Origin: Bacillota bacterium
GTDB lineage: Bacteria > Bacillota > Clostridia > Christensenellales > Christensenellaceae
DNA length: 49,865 nucleotides
Reading direction: 5' to 3'
Assembly (NCBI GenBank): GCA_023393165.1
Contig: JAEWMJ010000021.1
Location: 1 to 49,865 of the forward strand
A program made the translations under genes and the position numbers. Positions 23,273 through 32,097 of the stretch are shown here, one piece after another. The notes beneath the pieces are model-generated. The model was not told the DNA's origin and searched no databases. It worked only from the letters and a program-made list of their open reading frames with translations. The first letter of the stretch is position 1. Each line of letters opens with the position of its first letter.

Positions 23273-25741
23273 TTATGCCTCCTTCCGATGACTCAATAGT
23301 TTAATTGCCAATGCGCCGATCAGTATAAGTCCTGTCACCATGCTTTGCAGGTTTGAATTGATGTTTAAAAATGTGAGCAGTACGGATATGCTCGAAATCG
23401 CCAATGCGCCGATTGTTACGCCTACAGGCGAGGATATTCCTCCGCTGAACTCACAGCCGCCCAGAATAATGGTGGCTATGCTCAGCATCTGGTAAGTGGA
23501 TGTCGAATGTACGTCTCCGCCGATGGATATCGCCGTAACCATCATGCCCGCGCACACAAGATACGCCCCCGCAATCATATATGTTACGATTACCGCCACG
23601 ATTCTGGACCACCCGGCGCGTGCAATTGCTACGGAATTGTTTCCGTTTCCGTTGATGATCATGCCGTATTTGGATTTTTTCACGATCCAGTAAGTTCCAA
23701 ATGCGGCTGCAGCCGATATGATAATGGGCAGAGGCACCGCAGGGAAATCAAAATTGAAGAATGCGGAAAGCCAATCCGGAGAGGATCCTCCCGGGGTGGA
23801 CGAGATAATCAATCCGATTCCCAGCCATATGAACGAAGCGCCAAGCGTTACCACAATTGCCGGGATTCTGGTCACATATATAAGAGCCCCCATCGCGCCG
23901 TACGCCGCCACAAAGACTATCAGCAGTATGGTTGCCAAACCCGGTTTGTTGACCATAATAAACGCCATAATCACGTTGATCAACCCTACCGCCATTCCGT
24001 TTCCCATATCGATTCCGCCTGAAACGACGATAAACATTTGGCTTAATGCTATAAACACCAAAGGGATGGCCGTGCTGAAAAGCATATTGATTCCCAAATA
24101 AGAAAACATTCTGGGGTTTAACGAAACATTGATCAAAAAAATTGCGAGCAAGGTTAAAACCGGCACCGCCGCCCTGCTTTTCAGCATTTTCCGCAGCGGA
24201 TTTTCCTTTTTAACTTCTGCGGGCTTTTCCATTGCCTTTTCTGTTTCGGGTTTCTTATCCACATGATAAAACGAGGTTGTTACAATATTTTTTACAGAAA
24301 TCTCTTCTCCGGTGAGTTCGGCTACGATTGCGCCCTGGTACATGATATATATCCGGTCGCACTGCTCCATCTCCAGATCTTCCGTGCTGTGTAAAATAAT
24401 TGTTTTGCCCGCGTTTTTCGCTTCTTCCATCAGCCGGTAGATTTCCTGCTTTGTTTCAATATCCACGCCGCAGGTGGGGTCGTTCAGCAAAATCACGCCC
24501 GCGTCCGCCGCAATGCCTCTTGCGATTAAAGCCTTTTGCTGATTGCCTCCAGAAAGGCTCGTTATATCGTCATGAATGCCATTCGCAATAAATTTCAGTT
24601 TGTCATACCAGTATTGCGCAAGTTTATCGCTTTTATTTTTATCAATTAAACCTTTTGACCGGACCTGATCCAGGCTTGAAATCAATGTATTGTCCGAGAT
24701 ATTCCAAAGAGGAAAGACTCCTTCCGTATTGCGGTCCCCGCTTACATAGCTGATTCTTGTTTGCGTATGGATTGCCGGATTCTTTTTTCCGTTTGCCGCA
24801 TTAAAAATTTCAAGAAGCAAATCTTTTTGTCCCGAACCTGCCAAACCGGATATACCGATTATTTCTCCCTTTTTGGCAACAAGACTGATGTTTTTGAGTT
24901 TATCGGTACAGAGGTTGTTAATCTCAACTATATTCGGATTATCGCTTAAATCAATTGCAGCCTTTCTGCCCGCGGATACCTTTCCGCCCATTATTTCTAC
25001 CAGTTTTTGCGAAGAGACGTCGGATATTTTTGTTTCAAAGACGCCGGCTCCGCCCCTCATTACGCTTACCCTGTCACAAATCTGACCAATTTCATCCAAT
25101 TTATGAGAAATATATATGATCGCAATATCGCATTCGCACATTTTTTTCATATAATCATGCAATTGATGAATTCTTTCCCCATTTAATGATGAAGTTGGTT
25201 CGTCCAGGATCAACACCTTCAGATTTTCATTTGACATTGCTTTTGTGATCTCAATCATCTGTCTTTGCGGGAATGTCAGATTTCCTACAGGTTCATGAAC
25301 GTCAATATGGTTGTTTGGAAAAACCTTATCCAAAAACTCTTTTGTTTCCTTTGCGGCCTTTTTGCGCCAGCCCATTTTCCCAACAGGCGACCTGTCGGAA
25401 TGGGTGATTAAAAAGTTTTCATAAGCGTTCAGGTTTGAACACAAAGACAGTTCCTGATAGGCGCAGGCAATTCCATAATTTTTTGCATGGGCGGCGTCAT
25501 ATTCTTTTCCAACCGTTTTCGATCCGTTAAAAATGATAGTCCCCGAAGTAGGCGGATAAACGCCTGAAATAACCTTCATCAACGTCGACTTGCCCGAACC
25601 GTTTGGTCCTATTAAGCCAAGAATCTCTCCGGCGTTGATTTGTATATTCATTCCCTGCAAGGCTTGCGTATGGCCGAAAGACTTTGTAATATTTGACAAT
25701 TCAAGATAAGGTGTATTATTTGTACTCGTTTTTGTTTCCAT
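23273..25741 (-). CDS. Fused sugar ABC ATPase-permease (RbsA-RbsC)
   Basis: 822 residues. Residues 1-~500 are a tandem RbsA-type ATPase: NBD1 Walker A GPNGSGKST and Walker B LILDEPTSS; NBD2 signature LSGGNQQKAL. After a charged linker (~500-530, rich in K, E and P), residues ~540-822 are an RbsC-type permease (VVSGGIDMGNGMAVGL, ILGGCEFSGGISSPVG). RbsA and RbsC are usually separate chains. In NBD2 the Walker B reads LLNDPTCG: the usual Asp is Asn420 and the catalytic Glu is Asp421, so this site may bind ATP poorly or not hydrolyse it. A second permease gene follows directly. Confidence 0.93.
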   Translation of the reverse strand: METKTSTNNTPYLELSNITKSFGHTQALQGMNIQINAGEILGLIGPNGSGKSTLMKVISGVYPPTSGTIIFNGSKTVGKEYDAAHAKNYGIACAYQELSLCSNLNAYENFLITHSDRSPVGKMGWRKKAAKETKEFLDKVFPNNHIDVHEPVGNLTFPQRQMIEITKAMSNENLKVLILDEPTSSLNGERIHQLHDYMKKMCECDIAIIYISHKLDEIGQICDRVSVMRGGAGVFETKISDVSSQKLVEIMGGKVSAGRKAAIDLSDNPNIVEINNLCTDKLKNISLVAKKGEIIGISGLAGSGQKDLLLEIFNAANGKKNPAIHTQTRISYVSGDRNTEGVFPLWNISDNTLISSLDQVRSKGLIDKNKSDKLAQYWYDKLKFIANGIHDDITSLSGGNQQKALIARGIAADAGVILLNDPTCGVDIETKQEIYRLMEEAKNAGKTIILHSTEDLEMEQCDRIYIMYQGAIVAELTGEEISVKNIVTTSFYHVDKKPETEKAMEKPAEVKKENPLRKMLKSRAAVPVLTLLAIFLINVSLNPRMFSYLGINMLFSTAIPLVFIALSQMFIVVSGGIDMGNGMAVGLINVIMAFIMVNKPGLATILLIVFVAAYGAMGALIYVTRIPAIVVTLGASFIWLGIGLIISSTPGGSSPDWLSAFFNFDFPAVPLPIIISAAAAFGTYWIVKKSKYGMIINGNGNNSVAIARAGWSRIVAVIVTYMIAGAYLVCAGMMVTAISIGGDVHSTSTYQMLSIATIILGGCEFSGGISSPVGVTIGALAISSISVLLTFLNINSNLQSMVTGLILIGALAIKLLSHRKEA

Positions 25742-25811
25742 TTTTACTATCCCTTTATCTTTTTTATAAACGCATGACTTTTATTGATTTTTTTCTCCTG
25801 GATTTTTATTT

Positions 25812-25844
25812 GGCTGCAGTGCCAAATGCATCGGCACTGCAGCC
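25812..25844 (-). repeat. Intercistronic hairpin between binding protein and ATPase genes
   Basis: Perfect 12-bp stem GGCTGCAGTGCC/GGCACTGCAGCC with a 9-nt loop and no U-run. In sugar ABC operons such a stem after the binding-protein gene commonly protects its mRNA, giving more binding protein than transporter. Confidence 0.6.
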
Positions 25845-25872
25845 TCTGGTCTGGTCTTTCCCGTAAGTATGC

Positions 25873-27078
25873 TTAACCCTGCGTATACAGATTTTCCTGA
25901 ACCCACTTATAGGTGTAAATCTGGTTTGCGATCGCGTCGGCGTCCATCGCTTTATAGTAATCAATATTTGCTTTCAGATCATCGGTAGTAATCGTGATGC
26001 TGCCTACGTTCATTGTCTGGGGAACCTCATTTCCTCTTAAGATATCGCACGCCACATACAGCGCTGCGGCCGCGATACCGGGATTGGTAACCCAGGAATA
26101 TGTTTCATATCCGTTTTTCTCATACTCGTTCGCCCACCAGCTCAAATCGTTGCCGCGGTTGCCCAGTACGACCAACGGGACCTCTCTTCCGGCAGCCAGG
26201 AACGCCTGGACAGCGCCATAACTGTCTCCGCCTTCTCCTATCACAGCGTCTACCTTGTCAAGGCTGGGCAGAACGGAAGCGATCTGCTGCTGCGCCACTG
26301 AGCCTGTCCACTGGCTGTATACTTCCGCAACAACATTGATGCCGGGATTTGCATCAAATACTTCTTTCATGCCTTCATAGAATTGCGTATCCGCTTCAAC
26401 GCCTGCGATACCGCGGGAGATGATCACGTTTCCTTTGCCGCCAAGGCGGTCCACAACATATTGCGCGGCCGGCCTGATCGCGGCTTTGTAATCAAAGTTG
26501 ATCTGGTAGCAGGCATCCGATGTAACAGGGCCGCCGTTTACGATAATAACCGGAATTCCTGCATCTTTCGCACCTTCAATAGCGCTGTTTAACGCCGTCG
26601 GGGAACCGGGATCAACGATGATCGCATCAACTCCCTTTAATACAAGGCTCTGGATCTGTGAAACCTGGGTTGCATTGTCCTGGTTGGATTCCACGATCGT
26701 GTAATCGGAGAGCACGCCTTCCGCTTTCAGTTGGTCAGCCAGTTCTTTAAATAATGTTTCTTCCGTCTGGCGGTATGTATTGCCGTTATAGGAATTGCTG
26801 AAACCAATCACGAAACCGTCTTTTGTCATATCGAATCCTTCGGAGTAGTTTGTATCGCCCCCTGTCTGTATTGCGCTTTCATTCGAAGGGGCTGCGCTTG
26901 CACCGGCGCTCTCGCTTGGGCTTTCCGCCGCTGTTGATGCTGGCGCCGATGCTTCCGCAGACTGCGAAGGACTTGCGGTATCAGTTGTCTGATTGGTAGC
27001 GCTGCAGCCCGCCAGGGCAAAAATGATGGCAGCAACTAATACTACGGACAACAATTTAAACATTTTCATTTTCTCCAT
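25873..27078 (-). CDS. Sugar ABC transporter substrate-binding lipoprotein, system 2
   Basis: The start at 27078 is set by GGAGGAAAG and a clean lipoprotein signal (lipobox ALAGC). A long Ser/Ala/Glu-rich linker follows, then a type I periplasmic-binding fold: VIGFSNSYNGNTYRQ at the start of the first lobe, AIIVDPGSPTAL and VIIVNGGPV (sugar-group pattern), and DAVIGEGGDSYGAVQAF in the second lobe. It is set off from neighbours by about 130 bp on each side, both gaps holding hairpins. It should be the ligand-catching part of the fused transporter. Confidence 0.93.
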   Translation of the reverse strand: MEKMKMFKLLSVVLVAAIIFALAGCSATNQTTDTASPSQSAEASAPASTAAESPSESAGASAAPSNESAIQTGGDTNYSEGFDMTKDGFVIGFSNSYNGNTYRQTEETLFKELADQLKAEGVLSDYTIVESNQDNATQVSQIQSLVLKGVDAIIVDPGSPTALNSAIEGAKDAGIPVIIVNGGPVTSDACYQINFDYKAAIRPAAQYVVDRLGGKGNVIISRGIAGVEADTQFYEGMKEVFDANPGINVVAEVYSQWTGSVAQQQIASVLPSLDKVDAVIGEGGDSYGAVQAFLAAGREVPLVVLGNRGNDLSWWANEYEKNGYETYSWVTNPGIAAAALYVACDILRGNEVPQTMNVGSITITTDDLKANIDYYKAMDADAIANQIYTYKWVQENLYTQG

Positions 27079-27145
27079 TTTCTTTCCTCCATTATTTTTA
27101 TTACTCTGAACAAGCCTGTTCAGATAAAAAATTTCGAAATCAGGG

Positions 27146-27204
27146 CTTACTGAAAAATGCTTATAAAGCTGCTTAATAAGTACATTTTTCAATTATTCAG
27201 TAAG
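27146..27204 (-). repeat. Long imperfect hairpin ahead of the binding-protein gene
   Basis: CTTACTGAA/TTCAGTAAG with further AAATG/CATTT pairing, plus CTGAACA/TGTTCAG next to it (27104-27123). It lies in the 132-bp gap after the URO-D-like gene. It may act as an mRNA processing or attenuation site. Confidence 0.45.
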
Positions 27205-27210
27205 GTCAGG

Positions 27211-28272
27211 TTATAATTGAATAGGATATTTGCCAAATTTCCTGCCGGCTTCGTACATCGCAAAAATGTTTTTATTTGGTACGTCGTCGTGTACGCTGTG
27301 ATCGGATGCAAGGATATAACCGCCGCCGGGCGCGGCAGCTCTGATGCACTCTATGACTTCATTTTCCACGTCGGACGTGCTGCCGGTTACAAGAGTCGTC
27401 TTATTGTTCACATTTCCAATGAGCATTATCTTTTCGCCGTATTGTTTTTTGATTTTACGGATATCCATTCCCGCGGCGCGCTCCAGCGGATGATAGGCGT
27501 CTATTTTTTGATCAACTATGATATCCAAAAGCTGATTCAAATTTCCGTCGCTGTGCATGATGACCTTGGCGCCCTTGCCTTTAAACGTATCGATCATGCG
27601 TTTCATATGGGGGACAATGCATTTTTTAAACTGGGCCGGGGACATAAAGGGAGCGCTGTTGCTGCCGTAATCGTCCGCAAAAAGCAAAGCGTCCACGCCG
27701 GCTTCCAGCATCCGGAGGCCTCCCGTGATGTAAAAATCCGTAACTTTCGAAACCAGTTCGTTGATAAATTCTTCATCGTCGTACATCTGAATGCAAAAAT
27801 TTTCAAATCCGGTCAAAAGCCAGCTGCCGCTGAAAGGCCCTCTTACATTGCCGATAATAAATTTATCGGATTCCTTGTTCATACGGATTGCCGTATTTAC
27901 TCCGTCCAGACGCTTTTTCAGATTCGGATCGGGCATCGAATAATTTTTAAAATCTTCCGCATCATTTACAGGAAATCCTACGGGCGCGTCCGACGGCCAT
28001 GCGCTTGCGTCTTTTTGGTACACGGTGCCCCATTCGTCCGCATAAGTATTTTCTTTGTTTGTGGAAAACCCGCCGACTCCGCCAAAGGGGATTACCACCG
28101 CGTCGTATCCTATTTTTTGCGCGCACAGCACGATATCTTCCGCATTGTAATTCTCGGGCACATGGCCCAATACTTCCTTATAAAACGGACGGCTGTATAT
28201 AAATTCCATAATGGGTACCGTATCCGGTTCAATATGGTTAAAAGCGCATAAAATTCTCTCTTTTGATTTCAT
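27211..28272 (-). CDS. URO-D-fold protein 1 (uroporphyrinogen decarboxylase family)
   Basis: About 353 residues. The ATG at 28272 has AGAGAGG six bases upstream. Landmarks of the MtaA/URO-D superfamily are the opening KSKERILCAFNHIEPD, VRGPFSGSWLLTG, ALLFADDYGS, KVIMHSDGNLNQLLD and LIGNVNNKTTL. At the position where zinc methyltransferases of this fold have His-x-Cys, this protein has His-Ser-Asp, so it is unlikely to be a MtaA-type methyltransferase. True haem synthesis is improbable inside a sugar operon. URO-D-like genes do occur with sugar ABC systems in Clostridia but their reaction is not established. It is placed between the lactonase and binding-protein genes. Confidence 0.85.
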   Translation of the reverse strand: MKSKERILCAFNHIEPDTVPIMEFIYSRPFYKEVLGHVPENYNAEDIVLCAQKIGYDAVVIPFGGVGGFSTNKENTYADEWGTVYQKDASAWPSDAPVGFPVNDAEDFKNYSMPDPNLKKRLDGVNTAIRMNKESDKFIIGNVRGPFSGSWLLTGFENFCIQMYDDEEFINELVSKVTDFYITGGLRMLEAGVDALLFADDYGSNSAPFMSPAQFKKCIVPHMKRMIDTFKGKGAKVIMHSDGNLNQLLDIIVDQKIDAYHPLERAAGMDIRKIKKQYGEKIMLIGNVNNKTTLVTGSTSDVENEVIECIRAAAPGGGYILASDHSVHDDVPNKNIFAMYEAGRKFGKYPIQL

Positions 28273-28283
28273 TTGCAACCTCT

Positions 28284-29105
28284 CTATTCATAAAACTCGG
28301 GGGCTTTTTTAAAGGTTTTGAACTGTTCAATATCGTGAGAAAACATGATTATCGCTTTGTGCTTCCGCTCGAGTTCATACAGCTTCCTGATCGTCCTTGC
28401 AAAACCCAGCGAATCATACATCAATCCCGTGGGTATATACGGAGGCCCGTAGTTCATGCGGGTTGCAACCGCGTCCGATGGAAAGATATATGTTCCGGAG
28501 TCCGCTTTCAGCTTAAGCCCAAGAATGCTGGGGGTATGTCCTTCCAGCCAGACCAATTCCAAACCGTCGGCCAACTCATAGTCTTCGTCAATAAAGTTAT
28601 AGTTAAGGCCTGGAAATTCAAAATTGCCTTTGATATATCCGCCGTCGATCGGATTTGTAGACTTGTGCGTGTTTGTGACTCCAAAAGCAAAGTCCTTGCC
28701 GGGAGCAATAATGTTCCGTCCGGCTTTGGTTCCGCCGAAAAGGCCGACGCCGCCCGCATGGTCCCAATGCATATGCGATATTATGACCAGGCTTATATCG
28801 TTTGCGGTAAGCCCGGCCTGCTTGAGCCTGCTTTCGAGGTAATCCTGCCGTCCGGCAAAGAGAGGAAACGTATCTTTGAAACTTTCCGGGAGCCTGTCCG
28901 ATTCGTCGCCAGGGCAGAATCCGGTGTCATACAGCACCCATCCGATATCGGAATGATGTATCAGCACGGAATAGCACGGAAACTGTGCCCAAATGGCTTT
29001 CGGATTTTTATTCTTCCGGCTTCCGGGACTCGGGATCGCGACATTATAAGCCAGATCGGTTTCAATAATGCCGTGATCCAGAATAGTGAATTTAATTTTT
29101 GACAT
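28284..29105 (-). CDS. MBL-fold hydrolase (lactonase-like)
   Basis: The start is the ATG at 29105 after AAGAGGTG (earlier in-frame GTG and ATG overlap that site), giving MSKIKFTILDHG. The zinc signature HMHWDHAGG is present, with later Asp and His ligands. The pattern matches the N-acyl-homoserine-lactonase branch of the metallo-beta-lactamase fold. Inside this operon a sugar-lactone hydrolase is more sensible: an alcohol dehydrogenase or SDR makes a lactone that this enzyme opens. It lies 11 bp before the URO-D-like gene and 34 bp after an SDR. Confidence 0.88.
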   Translation of the reverse strand: MSKIKFTILDHGIIETDLAYNVAIPSPGSRKNKNPKAIWAQFPCYSVLIHHSDIGWVLYDTGFCPGDESDRLPESFKDTFPLFAGRQDYLESRLKQAGLTANDISLVIISHMHWDHAGGVGLFGGTKAGRNIIAPGKDFAFGVTNTHKSTNPIDGGYIKGNFEFPGLNYNFIDEDYELADGLELVWLEGHTPSILGLKLKADSGTYIFPSDAVATRMNYGPPYIPTGLMYDSLGFARTIRKLYELERKHKAIIMFSHDIEQFKTFKKAPEFYE

Positions 29106-29139
29106 ACCCATCACCTCTTGATTATTTTATTAATATTTA

Positions 29140-29868
29140 TCAGCGCATCAACAATCCTCCGTTGACGTCTATTGTCGCGCCTGTTAAATATGATCCCAGA
29201 TCTGACGCCAGAAAGTAAACCGCGTTTGCAACATCCGTCGGCGTTCCCAGACGGCCTATCAAAACCGATTTCGGATCGTCCCTGCCTTTTGTCATCTCAG
29301 TCTCAATGAATCCCGGCGCAACGGCGTTTGCCGTGATGCCGTACTGCGCGCCGAATCTTGCGTAAGATTTTGCCATGGCGATAGCGCCCGCTTTGGCGGC
29401 CGTATAATCCGGCCCAACCTTAAGTCCTCCGATCTGGCCTGCCATCGAACCTATATTAATGATTCTTCCCCAATGTTTTTTCATCATCTGGCGCAGTGCG
29501 GCCTGAGAGCAAAGATGTACGCCGCGAAGATCAATATCGATCATTCTGTCCCATTCTTCCACCGTCATGTCTGGGATCGGCGTATTACTGTTGATTCCCG
29601 CATTGTTGACGAGAATATCTATGCCGCCGAATTCCTTTTCTACGCGCTCTGCAGCCTCCGTAATAGACTTCGGATCGCCTACGTTGATTTGCATGGGCAC
29701 AACGTCTAATCCCTGAGTGCAGAGCCTTTCCGCCGTCTTTTTCATGTTTTCAAAATTAAGGTCCGCTCCTACGACCTTTGCGCCGTGTTCTGCCAGCACT
29801 TTTGTGATCTCTCCGCCGATCCCCTGCGCCGCGCCGGTTACCAACGCCACTCTGCCGTTTAAGTCCAT
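29140..29868 (-). CDS. Short-chain dehydrogenase/reductase (FabG-like) 2
   Basis: 242 residues, a classical SDR: NAD(P) loop TGAAQGIGG, NNAG motif, catalytic Ser in NIGSMAG and Tyr-x-x-x-Lys in DYTAAK, and a C-terminal GATIDVNGG. Asp in GADLNFEN after the second strand suggests NAD(H) preference. AGGTG lies before the ATG. It sits ten bases after the transaldolase stop, so the two are co-translated. It probably oxidises a sugar or sugar-acid hydroxyl. Confidence 0.92.
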   Translation of the reverse strand: MDLNGRVALVTGAAQGIGGEITKVLAEHGAKVVGADLNFENMKKTAERLCTQGLDVVPMQINVGDPKSITEAAERVEKEFGGIDILVNNAGINSNTPIPDMTVEEWDRMIDIDLRGVHLCSQAALRQMMKKHWGRIINIGSMAGQIGGLKVGPDYTAAKAGAIAMAKSYARFGAQYGITANAVAPGFIETEMTKGRDDPKSVLIGRLGTPTDVANAVYFLASDLGSYLTGATIDVNGGLLMR

Positions 29869-29878
29869 TGAAGAACAC

Positions 29879-31267
29879 CTACCTCATATAATTTTCCAGC
29901 TTGCCGTAAACTTCTATAAAGGAAGTTAATGTCTGCACAACCGGAATATAGCTGTCAAAACCGTCGGGTTTCATTCCGTCCATATCATACGCTTTTACAA
30001 AAATATCGCTTTTTCTAAGTTCTTTTTCGATATTCTCCGGTACGGGTTCATTGATATGCGATACGATCTCACCCTGAGAACCGTCGTAATCCTCAGCCTT
30101 ATCCGGGAATGAAGATATCACGATCCTGGATTTCATGCCGTCCGTAATGGACGCGTCAAAATTCCACGGTCCCCGCAGGGATGCAACAAGGATTTCGGAC
30201 TTTTTATATCCGTTTTTCAGCAGCACGCCGTTGTATACCCTTCCGGTTACCGCCCGGCTCGCCCACCTGGATAACTCCTTCGCGTTAACTACTCCTTTGC
30301 CTTCCAGCTCGCTTGCTATCGGGTCGTCCAGCCTGCCCGCCATGATTGTCAGATAAGATTTTTCCGCGCTGCCTTCTTCAATGGCCTTTGCAAACGCTAT
30401 GGATTGCGGCACGCTGAAATTAACCGTGATGTTTACGCCGATTCCCATTGCCGTAACCGTTTTCACTGTTTCAATAGACGCTTTTGTTCCGGGAACTTTA
30501 AATACGACATTGGGTTTTCCGCCTAACGCTTTTGTCATTTCATCATAGGCAAACTTGATTTCTTCGGCCATTTTGCCGGCGTCTTTAAAGTTTTTAGGAT
30601 TTACCTGGTAATTTACATAGCCAAGTTCATGCTTTGTGATCTCGTAGACTCTGCGCAACGCCCGGCAATTATTCAAAACAACGTTCATTGTGAGCCTGGA
30701 AATTCTTCTTTCAACGGGTTCATCCGCATACCGCTTTTTTATGTCGTCCCTTATCCGGTCAAAAACATCAGGACGTTCTTCCCTGGCCATATTCACGATG
30801 GGAGGATTTGTCGTCACAAGCGCGGCGCCCCTCCTCATTGCCTCCATTATGCCAAGGCCGTTGTCGTTTCCCCAACGGTTATTGATCTCTCCCTGGTCGG
30901 CCTTTACAGACAGTTCAATCAGTTTGCTTTCCTTAAAGGAGCTGATCATTTTTTGGGCCAGGCTTGCCTTTTTACCATAGCCCCATTTTTCGACCAATTC
31001 AAGCATTTTTTTTGATTCCTGAATTATTTTTTCTTCTGATAAGAGCCCCTTGTTAGCATTTGTTAACAAATGCCACTTGGGAAGATATGATTGCAAATCG
31101 ATCGCTATATCGGTCAAAAGCTGCGCAATTTCCTCCTGCTTCTTTGAATCCGAGTTGTTGAATTCTTTGCTCAGGCGGTTCATCATTTCGCTGCAAACCT
31201 GTCCGAATCTTTCCGGCGCCGCGTCGAACAAAATTTCATTTCTAAGATCAATCCATTTCGTATACAT
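29879..31267 (-). CDS. Large transaldolase-family protein
   Basis: 462 residues, much longer than the ~215-320 of common transaldolases. The C-terminal ~330 residues show the class I aldolase barrel: MNVVLNN, the Schiff-base Lys in NVVFKVPGTKAS, VNITVNFSVPQ, MAGRLDD and LVASLRGPWN. The N-terminal ~130 residues are helical and hold ADQGEINNRWGND before the barrel; their role is unknown. It would transfer or release a dihydroxyacetone-type unit from a keto sugar (phosphate). AAAGAAAGGAT precedes the ATG. It lies between two SDR genes in the GntR-linked operon. Confidence 0.88.
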   Translation of the reverse strand: MYTKWIDLRNEILFDAAPERFGQVCSEMMNRLSKEFNNSDSKKQEEIAQLLTDIAIDLQSYLPKWHLLTNANKGLLSEEKIIQESKKMLELVEKWGYGKKASLAQKMISSFKESKLIELSVKADQGEINNRWGNDNGLGIMEAMRRGAALVTTNPPIVNMAREERPDVFDRIRDDIKKRYADEPVERRISRLTMNVVLNNCRALRRVYEITKHELGYVNYQVNPKNFKDAGKMAEEIKFAYDEMTKALGGKPNVVFKVPGTKASIETVKTVTAMGIGVNITVNFSVPQSIAFAKAIEEGSAEKSYLTIMAGRLDDPIASELEGKGVVNAKELSRWASRAVTGRVYNGVLLKNGYKKSEILVASLRGPWNFDASITDGMKSRIVISSFPDKAEDYDGSQGEIVSHINEPVPENIEKELRKSDIFVKAYDMDGMKPDGFDSYIPVVQTLTSFIEVYGKLENYMR

Positions 31268-31282
31268 ATCCGTATCCTTTCT

Positions 31283-32056
31283 TTAAGCGCAGGTCCAGCC
31301 GCCGTCCACATACAGTATCTGACCGGTAATAAATTCCGAAGATTTTGAACAAAGGAAAACTGTGGGGCCGGTTAAGTAACTGGTCTGGCTCAGCCTGCCT
31401 TTGGGCATCCTGCTGATGACCCAATCCATGGTTTTCTTATCGTTCAGCATATCCTTATTGATTTCTGTCAGCGTAAAGATTGGAGCGACCGCATTCACGT
31501 TTATATTTTTCTTGGCCCATTCAATCGCAAGCGACCGGGTCAATTGATTGACCGCCCCTTTGCTTGGCGCGTAAGCCAGGTCCCTTGCCCTTCCCTGCAT
31601 GCCCCGGACGGAAGATATATTCACGATCCTTCCTTTTTCCTTTTGCAGCATATACCGTCCGACGGCCTGGCAGGGCAGCAGAGTTCCTTTAACGTTTACA
31701 GCCATAACCTTGTCCCACATGGCTTCGTCAAAATCAACCGCATCTTCCAGGTAAGCTATTCCTGCCGAGTTTACCAGAATATCTATTTTTCCGAACTTAT
31801 CAAATACGGTTTTCGCCATTTTCTCAACATCGGCTTTATTCGTTAAATCCGTTGCAACCGCCAGGGCATCCTTGCCTTCCGCCTTCAGCTTGTCTACAGC
31901 CTGATCAAGCTTTTTCTGATCAATATCCACCAGTACGGCGTGCGCTCCCAGATGGGCAAACGAACGCGCGATCTCAAAGCCGATACCGCCGGCTGCGCCG
32001 GTCACTATCGCAACTTCATCCGCGATTCCAAACATGTCAACTTCAGTGTATTCCAT
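31283..32056 (-). CDS. Short-chain dehydrogenase/reductase 1
   Basis: Start chosen at the ATG at 32056, which has AGAGAGGAAAAG upstream; the open frame continues further without a ribosome site. Classical SDR features are TGAAGGIGFEIA, NSAG, catalytic Ser in NISSVRG and Tyr/Lys in AYAPSK, and ITGQILYVDGG at the end. Asp in VLVDIDQKK points to NAD(H). The gene stands 41 bp after the alcohol dehydrogenase and 15 bp before the transaldolase. Likely a polyol or sugar dehydrogenase. Confidence 0.92.
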   Translation of the reverse strand: MEYTEVDMFGIADEVAIVTGAAGGIGFEIARSFAHLGAHAVLVDIDQKKLDQAVDKLKAEGKDALAVATDLTNKADVEKMAKTVFDKFGKIDILVNSAGIAYLEDAVDFDEAMWDKVMAVNVKGTLLPCQAVGRYMLQKEKGRIVNISSVRGMQGRARDLAYAPSKGAVNQLTRSLAIEWAKKNINVNAVAPIFTLTEINKDMLNDKKTMDWVISRMPKGRLSQTSYLTGPTVFLCSKSSEFITGQILYVDGGWTCA

Positions 32057-32097
32057 TTTCTTTTCCTCTCTGGTAATAAATATTTCAGCGATATCCT

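Noticed and set aside
27217..28251. 344-codon plus-strand open frame
   Set aside because: Fully antisense to the URO-D-like gene, with no ribosome site; a shadow of that gene's codon pattern.
27211..28272. Haem biosynthesis gene hemE
   Set aside because: The fold matches but the context is a sugar operon with no other haem gene, and the sequence resembles the wider URO-D/MtaA-like group.
28263..29102. 279-codon plus-strand open frame
   Set aside because: Fully antisense to the MBL-fold gene, which has a clear zinc motif; the reverse frame is a compositional artefact.
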